Shown: in pieces, positions 12,601 through 24,748 of the stretch
How positions within the stretch are numbered: position 1 is the stretch's first letter
Layout: each line of letters opens with the position of its first letter
Assembly (NCBI GenBank): GCA_040954595.2
Contig: CM082580.2
Location: 10,788,001-10,852,000, forward strand
Origin: Balanoglossus misakiensis
Taxonomy: Eukaryota > Hemichordata
Length of the DNA: 64,000 nt
Direction: 5' to 3'
Program-made: the position numbers and the translations under genes
Notes under the pieces: generated by a model
Seen by the model: only the letters and a program-made list of their open reading frames with translations
Databases searched by the model: none
Told to the model about the DNA's origin: nothing

Positions 12601-15600
12601 CCGTGTATTCAGGAAGGGGTCTGACCAGGTATGTTTCGTCGTTGGTGGCGCTTTTGTCTCCCCCTTCGGAGCGAGTCTGAAAGTGCTACAGATATTTTTA
12701 AAGCACTCCATTTAATTTATTGTTAAAACCTCCTACCACTTGCAACCCAGCTAAAATTAATGACACGTATGTTGTGCTTGAGAGAAAGACGCCATGTCCG
12801 TTATGTGCTCTCTGTGTGCTGGTTTAATTGGATATAATATGGTCCGGTACCGTGCGGCCAATTAACACTGGTAGGAAGGCAGGCATGATTTAGCTTATAT
12901 AGTGCAAAGATTAACCACTCCAGTCGTGTTTAATAATCAAACTGTGAGGAAAAGTTTGTTTGCGGGTGTACACCGGCGTGGGAGGCACGGTACGCGATAT
13001 CGATTGTGACAAGAGCACTCGAAGTGACCCGGATTGACCCGACCTTTGACCTTGTGGATTTGGTCTTTCATTCTGGTCACACTCTTCGGTTGCCTACAAA
13101 GCACGGGTCGAAATGTTCAAAGATGTGAATAAACAAGGTGTCAGGAAGTACGAAGCGGGGGTCACAAAAATAGCGCCATAAATTTGGAAACTGTTTGACA
13201 CAACAATCGATGCCGTCTCCTGCCTAACATAATTGTAGTACCACTTCCAATGATCCCGAGAACTGACTCTATTCAAGTCTCAACTCAACATCATAAAATG
13301 CTTGAAAAAAAATAACAGACAAGAAATAGAAATTCCTGCATGTACCTTATTCCAAGTTCTCCTTATCTTCTTTCCGTTTCTGTGTACCAATCATTACATC
13401 CAATGAAACGAAATAGTGTTACTTACTGCTGTTTTTTGCATTTCTGTCAGGTTTTCTGGTACGAAAGTGAAAACTGAGGTAAGTTTTTCAAACTGCTGTT
13501 TATAAAATTTCTTTTGCAACCAGTGCTAAAAGATCAAAGTAAATTTCTTTTTCTATCGATTTTTGCTGATATTTGCTTTATGTTACGAGCTATTTTTGCG
13601 AGCTATTGCGCATGTGCCTAGATTATGTTCCAGATAGGAGCGAACGACAGTCTTTTCAACCCAACATAAAGTTGGAGAAACATTCAAAGCGCCATCTTTC
13701 TCTCGTGAGATGGTTTCCCTAGACTCTTAGAGAGAAACAAACATGCCGGCTATTCCTAGTCTTGTCCAAGTCTATATATTTGATAAAACTAAAGTGGACA
13801 TTCTTAAACAACTGGGACTACCAATACGGTTGCTGGGAAGGTCTGATGTCATTCTTTTGCCGTGTCGCCACAGCAACCACTGGTGTCCTCCCTTAGAGAC
13901 GCGCGCATCCGTGATGAATTTCCAAAACCTTGGGGAGTTTTCCAACGCCTGCAAAGATGAAGTCGACATTGAACAAGTTTCTTAGGGGTTTTGACAAAGT
14001 GTTAAGATACGTTTCTTTGAAACGCTATGACATCGTTGCTTCGTAAAGCGGAACTATAAAGATGGAACCACACACAGAAATTCCTTCGAGGCAAATACGT
14101 TGGGCTTACAAAAACCAACGACAGCACAAGCACGTGTTGCAACATACAGAATCTGTCCATTTTTCGCTCCGTTGCCAAAACACCGAGCAATCTTACCTTA
14201 TGCAAAATCTGAGGTTTTCAATCGGGGCTAGCTATGATTAATCGAAATTCGAAGCGGTGTTTTTTCAACTGATATGTTGACCTGGTACACCCTGTTGATA
14301 AGAAATATAGCAAGATTGTCTCTCTAAGCAACGGCGGAATCTAATCGATATTTTTGTTGGGGTTAGATTGCGATAAAGCCTTAACAATAGTAACGTAATT
14401 ATGGGTCTGTCACGCCACCGACCTATCACGATTTATAGGCTGTAGAAATGACCACAATATACTGATAATTACTGGGCTCGGCGGCAATCGCAAACTGGCT
14501 ACACATTTCACAAGATCATTACACAAAATAAATTACCGCATAAAGTGTCCCTCGCTCAGTCACATTTATTAAATAAAACGCCCTATTTGATCCTTTGGGT
14601 TAATCAATAATGCTGTAAATCATGATAGGACTTGTAAATTGTTTAGCGTTGGACGGTTAAAGTTTTCAGCTAAACAGTTTAAAGTTTCAACTTTAGTTAG
14701 GACTTTGTGTGTGCGTGTACTATGTGCACGCATGCGTGACGCTGTGTGTTCGTCTACCCCCCCCCCCCCACCTTGATGAGACTAAATATGTGGATTTTAT
14801 TTATTTATCTATTTATTTATTCATTCATTTAAGTGTCAATTAGCTGAAGTTTTCTGTCTTGATCTTTCATTTCAATTCATTATTTCAAAAAGAAAGAGTG
14901 CCGATTTTAGTTTAAAATCAGCTCTTCAAACCCAGCGATATTACTGCAAAAGGCCTTGTTCATTTTATGTGCAAAGCCAGTGACGTTGATCTGTAATTTG
15001 TTTTCGCACAACCGGGTCTTTGAATGAATAATTGCCTTCAAAGTCGCAACAAATCTCTTTTCAAGAACAGGTGTGATTTCGGTGTTACAGTGAGCATACA
15101 GATTCCGCATAGCAACGCAAACGTTCAAATTCTTCCATTCATCCGCGCGCATTCCTCGGCTATGTACTGAAAACCTTGAAAGAGGGAGAGAAATAACAAG
15201 CCACTGTTTATACACCACCACTCGCGTAACCTCGTTTGACTCAGAACGTTGCTAAGCACTTGCCCCTGGTTGAACGCATCCGGTCACCATGGCGATGAGC
15301 TCTGTGGTTGCCTTTCGGAGATGGGAGTTTCCCAGCAGCGCCGCCGGGACGCTGCGCTTTTTATCTCCTCGTGCGCCGCAGAGGGATGAAAATGGCTAAA
15401 GCATGTGTAAATGATGACGAGTTTGGCATACAAAATACCGCACCGTCGTGCAGTAGCGGGGCTGCCGGCCGAGTTGACAAGCGCAGCACCCTGTTTCTCC
15501 ACAACAATGTCGTATTCACATTCAATTATCTAAGACAGCTTAGACGTCGCAATACTGACCAAAGTTTCTTGTCTTTCCTACAGGGGACAAGTCGAAAATA

Positions 15601-18600
15601 TTCCCTGAGTTCGAAGACGGGGACTCTTCTTCCAGATTTTCCAGATGCAAATAATCTCATTCTTCCAGAGTCGTCGCCGTGTGAAAAGGTGGAGACCTTC
15701 ATAATGATGTACAGAACACATTGCCAACGGATTCTCGATACGGTCATTAGCGCTAACTTTGACGAGGTAAATCAAATCTTTGTTAAAATGCTGTCTCATA
15801 AAAGCCGCCTACATACTCTATTCGGCTCTCCTTGTTTCCCCAACTACAACTACATGTTCATGTAATTTGCAATAATTAGTCCAATTTCCGTACATTTCAC
15901 CACAGGTGCAAAACTTTCTTCTACACTTCTGGCAAGGCATGCCCGACCATCTCATTGCATTACTTAAGTGTGACGTCATCGTTGACGTCATCGGACTCTG
16001 TGATACGATTCTGTACAAGGTGAGTAAAACTTACCACAGTCATCCAATAACTGTGCTTTTTGAATTCTCAGCATTTGTTTACACTCGGTTGACAGTCGCT
16101 GTTCACTCTCTCTCTCTGGACTTCAAAAATTCAAACATAGTGACATTTTAATGCCATTTGATTTCTACTTAGGTGTTGATAGATGTACTTATCCCATCGA
16201 CGATTCAAGATCTGCCTGATAGGTAAGCAACGCACCACGGTGATACTGGCCTTGCTGGTCTGTGCACTTGGTCTGTGGCACAATTATACAGACAGACCTG
16301 AGACGCAAAAATATTCATGACTTATTATTATGTTTTCTTAAAAAGTGATATCGTTATAAGTGATTTTGCAAAACATATTTTTTCTGTTTCAGTCTGAGTA
16401 ATGAAATTAAAGCTTTTGCTAAGAGACTTCCTGATTGGCTGGAGAGTTCCTTGGACGATGTGCCAGAACGTTTAAAGCAGAAGAAATTGGCGGGTGAGCT
16501 TTTTAAAATCACGAATTAAAGGAGTTTAGCATTGTCGGCATAAGATGCGTTCTTCATATAACATTCCAACAATCAAATACATGTACTGCTTTAATACACG
16601 TATCGTCATTATTAACGCTAACGCATCTGTTCTCTGCAGTTGTCAAGTCGTTCATTCAGAGTCTGAAGAGGCAGACGTCATTTGTCCATCTGGCCCAAGT
16701 AAGTCGTATCCTCATCGCCATCTCCGAATGTTCCAAATTGTGAAGATCAGCCCTTAACAACAAATTAAGAAATACAAAAACAGCTTTGCAGATTTTAAAT
16801 ATCGGTAATAATCGCTATGTGTCTCTCTCTCTGTCTCCCCTTCAGACTGCACGCAGTGTGTTGTTGAGCCACGAGAATGTTAACCAGATGGCCAAGGATT
16901 TGAACGAAGTCGATTTTGCCAGCATTTGGAATCAGGGAATCGCCTGCTGTCCGGAGATACTGGACAAGGATCCACAAAATGCCGTTGGATGTAAGTGAAA
17001 CCTTCTTTATTATTGTTTTTCTGGGGGTTCTTTCTGGTGCAGCAGACATTTACATGTGAAGCAATCAACGAAAATTTTTGAGCCTTTTCTAACGGGATTG
17101 TATTTTAATTTGCAGTGATCAATGAATTTGAAGGTTTACTCAGTAAACAAGCACCGATCGAAGCATACACGGAGTGGATTGACAGTGTCATTGATCGCTG
17201 TGTTCTGCAGGTAATGTTTTGATTATTGTACTTCAAGCCATACCGTCCATTTGTAGGTGGAAACTGAAATGATTGGCCACGTGGTCTGCCATTTGGCATG
17301 TCTGCTTTGTGCCGTGGAATCAGTAATCTCAGACGATGGGGGCGCCTCTACAAATCGAGTTTGTTCTTCTTTGGTCAATCATTCATATCTCGATACCGTT
17401 CATATTTCAGCCTTCGAAGGAAAACGGAAAACCGTTCAGGGAGAAAGCGCGAGATTTCTTACTGTCGTGGTCTTTCTTCACGTCTCGCGTTATGAGAGAT
17501 TTGACGTTACACAGCGCAGCAAGTTTTGGTAGGCATTTTTCTTTCTTCCGCTGTGAACCATTTCTGTCGATTTTACAATATTGTGTTTTAAATCCCACCC
17601 AATAGTAGAATCGTCCCTGTTCCAATATTCCTACAGTAAAATGGATAATACATGTACAGTGTATATAACTTTCTCTTTTTTGTTTCTCTTAGGTTCTTTC
17701 CATCTTATTCATATGATGTTTGATGAGTATGTGTTCTTGGTGATGGAAACCCAACAAGGCCAGCTGGACGAGGCAGAGCTGCAGAAAAACATCCAAAAGC
17801 ACATGAAAACAGCTGGTATGTGTCTGTTTATGAATGATGAAACAGTGTCTGTTTATGAATGATTCTTTTTCTCTACATTTTGTCTGCTGTAGCGTCACGT
17901 ATATATAAGACCACCGACACAGCGCGCAATCACGAATGTGGTACATGGAGGTTGCGCAGCTATCATAGTTCTGTTGAGAGATGTTATTCCTCTACACTCC
18001 TCATCTGATCTTCATAGATGGCGATACTCTGAAAAGTTAACAAAAAACTCCACTTTCGACAGGTGAAATCAGTACTAAAGCTAAGGTGAGATCGGCGCCC
18101 TCTAAGTCCGACGCTGGTGCGAACAAAGCCAAGAAGAGAAGAATAGGAGAGGTTGAAAATCCAGGTATGAGGAAATCTCATATACGTGTAGTTACATTTT
18201 GAGCAACGTAGAAAAGTGTTAATGTTGGAATATGGAGTGTGTCTCTCTGCGATGATCTGCTTTACCCGCCGGGCCTGAACACTGATTTTGTTTCCTCTTT
18301 CTCTAAGGTCTTGGAGAGCCACGCCTGTCGCCTCCTCCATCTAAGTCCAAGTCAGCCTTCCCCGATATCTCATCGGGCAACAGTACAGCGTTCAGCCGTC
18401 CACAACCTCACCATGGCAACGACCTGCACTCCGACATCCCTTACCCAGAGTTCAGCCCTCCCGGGTACCACACCCAGCCGATGCCGAATCAAAGCTACTT
18501 CACCCAGTCGAAGCACTACCAACAAATGACCGGACTGAATGGCTGTACGCCGTACGACCGAGCAACGACAGCCGCTTATCTCTCACACTTGAATTCGTCT

Positions 18601-19614
18601 ACCTACACCGACCATTTCACGCCTTCGTACAACACAGTCCCGGCTATGTCCATAGACACTCAGTTGCCGTCAGCGGCGCCCTACAACTCTCTGAACATTC
18701 CGCCCAGCCCGTCATTTCACTCCCAGGGAACATTTTGGGCTGAGAATCGCTTTTCACCGTCGGGTTACAACGACAGCTACGGTGCTTACCACGCCAAACC
18801 CATGTCGATGGGCGGCAGTTACGGCATGAACCCCGGCTATGCAAAAAGGAACGCAGTGTTTCCGACGAGTCCTCTGTCCACGACAACCCACAATCCACTG
18901 GAGGAGTCTATGACGAGGTCCGCCTTCCAAGCTGCCAGGTCCAATCACCACTTTTATACCAGGTCACATGACAATATTACAGGTGAGATTTTGAAACTCT
19001 AGGTGTACATAACTTGATATCTATAGCTTGCAATTGCTCTCGATATTGTGCTTGTTAGCCCAGATGAGATGTACAGAGTATCAAAGTATAATACGTAATA
19101 TGCCTTAGTAGCTGAGGAAAACTGGCATAAAAGAACCACCAGATATGTACTGTATATAAGAAAGTGGTATTGCTGTCTAATGTACTCATAGAACACATTT
19201 CGAAATTCCATCCGCCGAAATGATGAAGTTTATTATGGCGTGTATAATTTCACTTGTTCCATTCATGTGTTCAAATCCAATCCCTTAATTTTAGGTGAAG
19301 AAACGCCGCTATATTTTCAACCTCCCCTGATGTACTGAAAGTTTGAAAACGGTTGCCGTCTATAGTTGTCTCCACTGAAAGAAAAACTCCCAATTTAAAC
19401 ACACACAGGTTCTGGAAGTCTGCACAGCAACGGCATGCACCACGTTGGAGGGTTTGGAACCAGTTTTGTCGACGTTGCTGCTGCGCACGCGCCTCAGAAT
19501 CAGTTCGCCAGACAGGAGGGTCTTCTCCACCACCAGGATGATATGTTTTCTGGAAGCATGCGCAGTGCACTGCCGTCTGTGAGCAAGGCGTTCCTCCTGT
19601 CGCAGTACCGATGA
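678..19614 (+). CDS. RFX6: RFX6-like winged-helix transcription factor, 18 exons
   Basis: Coding exons: 678-882, 6635-6746, 7743-7866, 12108-12169, 12551-12628, 13451-13478, 15584-15766, 15906-16019, 16173-16222, 16393-16493, 16640-16698, 16846-16990, 17116-17210, 17411-17528, 17693-17815, 18063-18164, 18308-18982, 19409-19614. All phases join, giving about 859 residues (human RFX6 is slightly longer). Exon 1 encodes an acidic N terminus ([11 protein letters not shown]). Exons 2-5 encode the RFX DNA-binding domain, including [12 protein letters not shown] and [11 protein letters not shown], the wing residues that contact X-box DNA. Exons 7-15 encode the extended dimerisation region ([35 protein letters not shown]). 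The C terminus is Ser/Pro/Tyr-rich. [12 protein letters not shown] and [17 protein letters not shown] point to RFX6, while the [17 protein letters not shown] stretch is as in RFX4, so this may be a pre-duplication member. The family acts in nuclear gene control of endodermal/endocrine fate (RFX6) and ciliary genes. The exon 1 assignment rests on phase and on the acidic N terminus. Confidence 0.9.
3492..3504 (+). promoter_or_regulatory. RFX X-box-like site
   Basis: GTTTCCTAGCAAC has a perfect downstream half-site (AGCAAC) and an upstream half GTTTCC that departs at one position from GTNRCC, with a 1-nt spacer. It lies in intron 1 of the RFX6-like gene, about 50 bp upstream of a small ATG-initiated open stretch with a donor. 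This fits an internal promoter but is unproven. Confidence 0.35.
3555..3593 (+). other. Possible alternative first exon or upstream ORF
   Basis: An ATG opens 13 codons ([13 protein letters not shown]) that end exactly at a donor-like CTG|GTATGA. It lies just downstream of the X-box-like site at 3492. Its phase (0) does not continue in frame into RFX6 exon 2. Joined to that exon it would stop at a TGA overlapping the in-frame ATG at 6637 (ATGA), so it would act as a short upstream ORF and not extend the protein. Purely a prediction. Confidence 0.2.
8419..8432 (-). promoter_or_regulatory. Consensus RFX X-box in RFX6-like intron 3
   Basis: The minus strand reads GTAGCCATAGCAAC, a full match to GTNRCC-NN-RGYAAC. 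The host gene encodes an RFX factor, so autoregulation or cross-regulation by another RFX is plausible. Function is inferred only from the motif. Confidence 0.4.
11562..11576 (+). promoter_or_regulatory. Consensus RFX X-box, 3-nt spacer, RFX6-like intron 3
   Basis: GTCGCC, TAG, GGCAAC: both half-sites match the consensus, with the longest commonly allowed spacer. Confidence 0.35.
13479..15583 (+). other. Intron 6 of the RFX6-like gene (2.1 kb)
   Basis: It follows a 28-nt microexon (13451-13478). It contains a consensus X-box at 13864, a poly-C tract near 14758-14770 and a 104-codon minus-strand open frame (14907-15221) that I cannot assign. That length is not surprising by chance. Confidence 0.6.
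13864..13877 (+). promoter_or_regulatory. Consensus RFX X-box in RFX6-like intron 6
   Basis: GTCGCCACAGCAAC matches GTNRCC-NN-RGYAAC completely. It is the second 14-mer perfect match inside introns of the RFX6-like gene. Confidence 0.4.
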
Positions 19615-20029
19615 GGCCGCTAACATAGGCCCGTACGTCACTGGAAATGCTTCGAGGCAGCAGACCAGACTGAAAAGATTAGGGAAGATCGCCAACCAAA
19701 ACGCGTTGGTTGTAGCGCCCTGTTGAACAGTCGAAGCATGGTTGCTAAAACAAGCATCACCGCCCATTGTAATTGTATTGATTCATCGTACGACAGATTC
19801 TGATCCTGACGGGAAAAAGTGTGTGTGTTTTTGTACGAGTCCGAACAATTTGTCCGAACTGAACTCTCCAGTTCTGGAGACAAGAACATTGACTTTACCA
19901 TAACAGCATTTATAGACTTTGAACTTGCACATTCCCTAGCTTCAAGGCAAAATATATATTGTCTCGCAGATGCAATTTACAGACGATTTTAGTAATTTTC
20001 CGTGTCTCATCAACTTGTGATGACAAAGC

Positions 20030-20035
20030 AATAAA
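20030..20035 (+). terminator. Candidate poly(A) signal of the RFX6-like gene
   Basis: AATAAA lies about 415 nt after the RFX6-like stop codon and is the first canonical hexamer on the plus strand. Confidence 0.5.
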
Positions 20036-20362
20036 TCTTCCGACATTTTAAAGTAGTTTATACACATTTGGTGCCAAATTTGCTTTTACTATATCATTCA
20101 GCAGTTTTATTCCATCGTTCGTTCTTTCATGGCAGCTGTTTCACTTGGATTATTTTCACTTCACTACGTAGACAACTAGTAGAGCAAGGTGACAATTTAT
20201 TGTGCTAGAATAAGAGAATGTCGTTTTATTTGATATTAAGTATTTATTATCTTGGAAGGCTCAATTCAAATGCACTGTATAATATTGAGTTATTAAAGCA
20301 TGGAACTCGGAATTTGGTAAATTTCCTAATTTACTACAAAGTGAGTCTCGTTGCAATATATC

Positions 20363-20368
20363 TTTATT
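20363..20368 (-). terminator. Candidate poly(A) signal of the LRAT/propeller gene
   Basis: TTTATT on the plus strand is AATAAA on the minus strand, about 620 nt past the stop codon at 20991. Confidence 0.35.
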
Positions 20369-20990
20369 AAGCGTGACATTTTACATAGTGCCTGGTTCTT
20401 CAAAAATATAACTTATTTGTACTCAAAATGTACGCAGTCACACATAATAGCTTTTGTGAAATCAAAAAATATATTGTCTGTGCTGAAAAATACTTAACAA
20501 AGTCAACATTTAACTTTCCTTAAAATACGTTCTGGTTAAAGCTATTTACACGACTGATTAAAAATTAAACATGGTTGACTTATGTACAACATGAGAGATT
20601 TCACAAACCCACGTGTAACCCCGATACTTTAAAACTTATATACTTTAGCGTCAGTACTCAGTACTGATTCATGGACAATGTTGTCTCCAAACATTTTCAT
20701 AAGATGGCAATTTAAATCCTTGGTGATAACTCCCTGATCGGAAGCCAATGATAAATTGATCTGAAATAGACCATATATTCAGGGAGCGTGTATTTGAACG
20801 GTTTGTTGTGAAGTGCAATTACTGAGATATTCATTTAAACGTGAAAAGTAGGCATTGTTATTTTTGAAGATTTCTTGGTTTCATCTGGCGATTGACATAG
20901 GTCCTTTGTCTCGAGTTCGCGTTCCTGATGGCGCTGTTGTTATAATTGGCAGCGGACCAATAAGAGTGATATTCGCTCTAATGTGTACAT

Positions 20991-23900
20991 TCAGTCTTCT
21001 ACAAGGTACCTGGTCAGTCCGTTCTGTCGTCCATACTTCTTGACCAGGGGCGGTAACACATGGCGATGGCAGGCTATAAATATCAACACGCCTATGATGG
21101 GAAAGCAAAGCAGGCAACAGAACACCCAGCATGCTTTGCAAAAGTAGCCAGGTGTGCAAAAGTCCGGCCAATCATACTTGATTTCACCACCTGGCTCGTT
21201 GACGGTGTACGTGCGCCGAAGCCGGCCGTCGCTGATGTTGTCGAACGGCATGAGTCTGTCGACGTCGCCGTCTTCGTCGAGTTCAATCTCCACCGGGTTG
21301 ACGTAACCTTCCGCCGTCTTTCCATCCTCGGCGATGTCCAGCAGTCGCCCCCACCTGATGTCCATCGCTTCTGTGAGTTTGGTGTGAGGAATGGCGTTGT
21401 ACACCGACACTGGAGTCACCACGGTGTCTGTCTTCAGTGTCCTTTTCTGCTTGAGCGGCCAGACGTCGAAGACCAGAATGCGGCAGCCTTTCGTTCTCCT
21501 GCTGCAGCCTTTGTCGACCACAACCAGGTTGCCTTCGGGCGTCACAGCCAGGCCCGGTGAGTCGGTGAAATTGTAAGGTCTCAGATCGAAAGAATGAAGT
21601 TGTTCAAACCCTGGGTTCAAAACCTCAAGGTGACTGGCAGTCGTCACGATGGTGTTATCGTAGCCATCGATGGCCAGGCCTTCAATTTGATTACTGAAAT
21701 TGTAACCGATGACGGGATTTCCGGAGGGGCTAAACATCTTGATGTTCGAAAACTCGGTCAGAACGAGGTTGCCGTCGCTCCGAACGGCGATGTACCCCTC
21801 CAGGGGGGCGCGCAGCTGCAAGGCCCGTATGAAGTCGCCGTTCTCCGTGAAAGTCAAAACCTGACACATTGCCATGTACGTGTCCTGTCTCCCTTCTTCG
21901 ACGCACTTTATGTAGACATTGCCTGCCCGACAGGTGACGCCGCGCACTATACAACCATCCAGGATGGACGCGGCAAACTTCGAGGCTCTCAACTCTCCGG
22001 GGCTGTCGGCTCTCAATATGAAGCAGCCGTATTTTCCCACAAGTATGATGTCATCGTTCGTGGTGATGGCTATGCTGAAGAAGTAGCATCCCCCTTTGCG
22101 CACTGTTCCCGTTGCTATGATACGCTGCTCTCGTTGCCGGGCAATGACGACTGTCGTCTCCGCTGTCCAGTCAGTCCGGCAACACCAGATGTCGCCCTTT
22201 CTGGATACTGAAACACCTGAAATAGAGCAAGCAGCACGTTGTCGATTTTCAGAACTTTAAATGCATATATGTACGTACGTACGTACGTACGTATGTACGT
22301 TGATTGGTGGGTGGGTGCGAACGTCCAGGTGATAAATGTCAAGGGAGTAACCATTCTGGTGCCGACAATAGCATTGTTTCGTGAATGCGACATGCCTTAG
22401 ATCGAAAGTGACAATTAATCCTTGAAATAATCGCACAAGAACACAATGGTCACTGAACGTTCTTGTAAACTCCTCAGCCGACGTGACCTTGGCAAATGAG
22501 ACAAAATTGGTCCAGTTAACTTGAATAGGGAGGTTTAATCCTTGCATCGTTTGACCTTGGTAGGAGTTGGGCCAAAGCTTTATTTGGTAAGCAATTGATA
22601 GTAAATAATTGCCTATTGTATCGATGTTTAACAGTTAGGCTAACAACACAATGTAAGTTGGACGCCAGTTTGCAGTTTCATTGTGTCTCCAAGGCCGGCC
22701 ATACACACCGGTTATCAATGAACTGACACAATCAACGACCGGTCATGTTTTATCATGGCAGTAGAATAATATATATGGTTCTAGTTTCTTTTGAATAAGG
22801 CCTATTTATTCAAATCATCTTCAACAGCATCAGAGTGAGATATTAATTAAGAACGGCTGAGTACTACATTATTTTGCCTCTCGAATATTGACAACATATT
22901 TAAATACTTCGACGGAAGGATTAAGCTGCCGGTGTTGACGAGTTATGATGTGGCGTACGACAGCAATTATTTTCTGTTTATGATTATCTATGTCGTGTTC
23001 TTGGCAGACTACCAAACTTGCCTTCAGAAAAGTTACCCACGTCCATTCGTAAGCGTAAAATGTTATGTTCCTTTTGTGGTCTCCGTTTATTGGTGTGGTT
23101 ACTGACCATCTCCACTGCACTATGCATAACGAGGGGATTTCAACTGCATTGATCATTTTCCGGAAATTTAGCAAATTTGTTTCTACACTGTCATGTTTGC
23201 TGGTTTCAATAATGTACATGCCGCATCGAGTTTTAATTACGCTTCTCAACATATGTTGGTTTTGTGAATGACGTGACGTTCTGTCACATGCACACCATTG
23301 ACGTGTTACTGTCCTAGGACAATGTACAAGCTTTAAGTGTTAGCTGTTATGACTTCTCAATGAACACAGTACAATTGACATCTTTGATTTATTGCCTGTA
23401 TTCTTCCTCGATTCATATTGTGTTCTTGAATCAATTGTATTAACCCCTCTTCACCAACCATCAAGTGTGTCCATGACCCCGCCAAATAAGTACATTGGAT
23501 CTGAAACTCGTGGTATATTCACCCCGGATTGTTAACTTTACTGTTATCGATCATTTTACAGATAGTTGGGGACCAAACACCAAATTGAGATGTTACAGCA
23601 TTATTTTACTGAAATGTTGTGTGCACAATCGGCCAAATCATGCATGGCGATCGTGTCATATATTTCATTTGACAATTAAGTAAGGGTCGAGTCGAATGAT
23701 TGACGTTTAATTATCGTCTGATCTTGGAGACGCTGAAAGTCGGTAACCAGTCAGATCGCTATCGCATATAAGATGCATGCTGCAATCATATTCAAACCGA
23801 AATATATACACTATGTAGATACCTGGTCTACGTAGGGTACCCCCCCCCCCCGAAGAATTTAGAAGCTTAATCTGTAACCATAAAGGCAGTAGTGATCTAG

Positions 23901-24748
23901 AGGTCATATTTTAGTCTGCGGCAGAAGGTTTTATATGTCTTGTTAAACCACAATAATGTTTTGTTGTAATGTGATTTATGGTCATCCTCGGAAACATAAG
24001 GTTATCAATAATTTCCCTTCCTCTGCTGCCTTTCAAGTGTGCGTCGCTGCTTTCCTGTACCTCTCTCCCTCACTTCCCCTCCCATCATCCCCTCCCTCTC
24101 TCCCCTGACATAAAGATAGGCGATACGACCACACATATATTTAATAAGACTGTGGAAAAGTTGGAGAAACTTCTTTTTACCTGATATGGTATACGGCGAA
24201 AGTGTCTCACAGTAAATGTCAAGATAACCATTACTGTTGTTCGACTTGTTATCGTCGTCCTGAAATCGTCGAGGAAAACAGCAACCGGTCACGAACTGTT
24301 CACTGTTTATCCACGTCCTCTCTTGAACCTCTCGATTGACCTCAGTGACGGCTGCTTTCACGACGTTCGTCCGTCTCGGCGTGAACGGGCCGCCGCGTCC
24401 CTTGTCCATGCGGTGGTAACAGCCCTTCTGTCCGCGGCATACGGTTTCCAGGCGGGCCTTTCTGACCTCGCCGTCGACGGCATACGCGACATTTCCCTTG
24501 CCGAGGTACACAAACCAAGTGGTGGTGTGATTTTGCTCACGGTGACACTCGATTTCGATCAGGTCGCCGGGCTTGCAACGTTTCGCAAGCTGCTCCGTCG
24601 TAAGCCGCCGGCTTCTGGTAGTTACATCGTGAATACCGATCCCTTCTACGTACTTGATATTGTTAATCGCCGGCTCCCAGTCCGGAGATAAATGCAGCGG
24701 ACTGATCGCCTCGCCGTTCGGAATCAATTTATCCTTGTCCAAATTCAT
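20991..24748 (-). CDS. Pseudo-LRAT domain plus beta-propeller-like region, tail-anchored
   Basis: Two exons: 24748-24181 and 22207-20991. The donor leaves one base and the acceptor supplies two, so the frame continues for about 594 residues. Residues ~55-160 resemble the LRAT/NlpC-like fold (CKPGDLIEIEC, TTTWFVYLGKGNVAY, WINSEQFVTGC). The usual first His (HW.VYLG) is Thr, the second (VIH) is Tyr, and NCEHF reads NSEQF, so acyltransferase activity is not expected. LRATD1/2 (FAM84) carry, as I recall, a similar NSE.F motif. Exon 2 has NHL/propeller-like repeats (IEGLAIDGYDNTIV, PGLAVTPEGNLVVVDKG, GCRILVFDVWP). It ends with one hydrophobic segment (WVFCCLLCFPIIGVLIFIAC) and a short basic tail. 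I see no signal peptide, so a tail-anchored protein facing the cytosol is likely. A second acceptor 9 nt upstream (22216) is in the same phase. Two separate genes remain possible. Confidence 0.6.
22270..22300. repeat. Short (GTAC)n microsatellite
   Basis: About seven GTAC units, the last interrupted, in the intron of the LRAT/propeller gene, about 60 bp upstream (in transcription) of the acceptor. Confidence 0.9.

Larger units (their letters stand above)
19615..20990. other. Tail-to-tail 3' regions of RFX6-like and propeller genes
   Basis: The interval contains the probable RFX6-like 3' UTR (to about 20055) and, from the opposite strand, the 3' UTR of the LRAT/propeller gene (down to about 20345). 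No coding region is seen. Confidence 0.5.

Noticed and set aside
14907-15221. 104-codon minus-strand open frame in RFX6-like intron 6
   Set aside because: No recognisable family and no supporting splice or promoter signals.
21060-22211. Plus-strand open frames of 166 and 205 codons
   Set aside because: They lie antisense to the propeller exon, which has clear repeat structure, a membrane span and splice signals; these frames have none.
22869-23252. 127-codon minus-strand open frame in the LRAT/propeller intron
   Set aside because: No domain or flanking splice signals recognised; a few frames of this length are expected by chance in 64 kb of this base composition.
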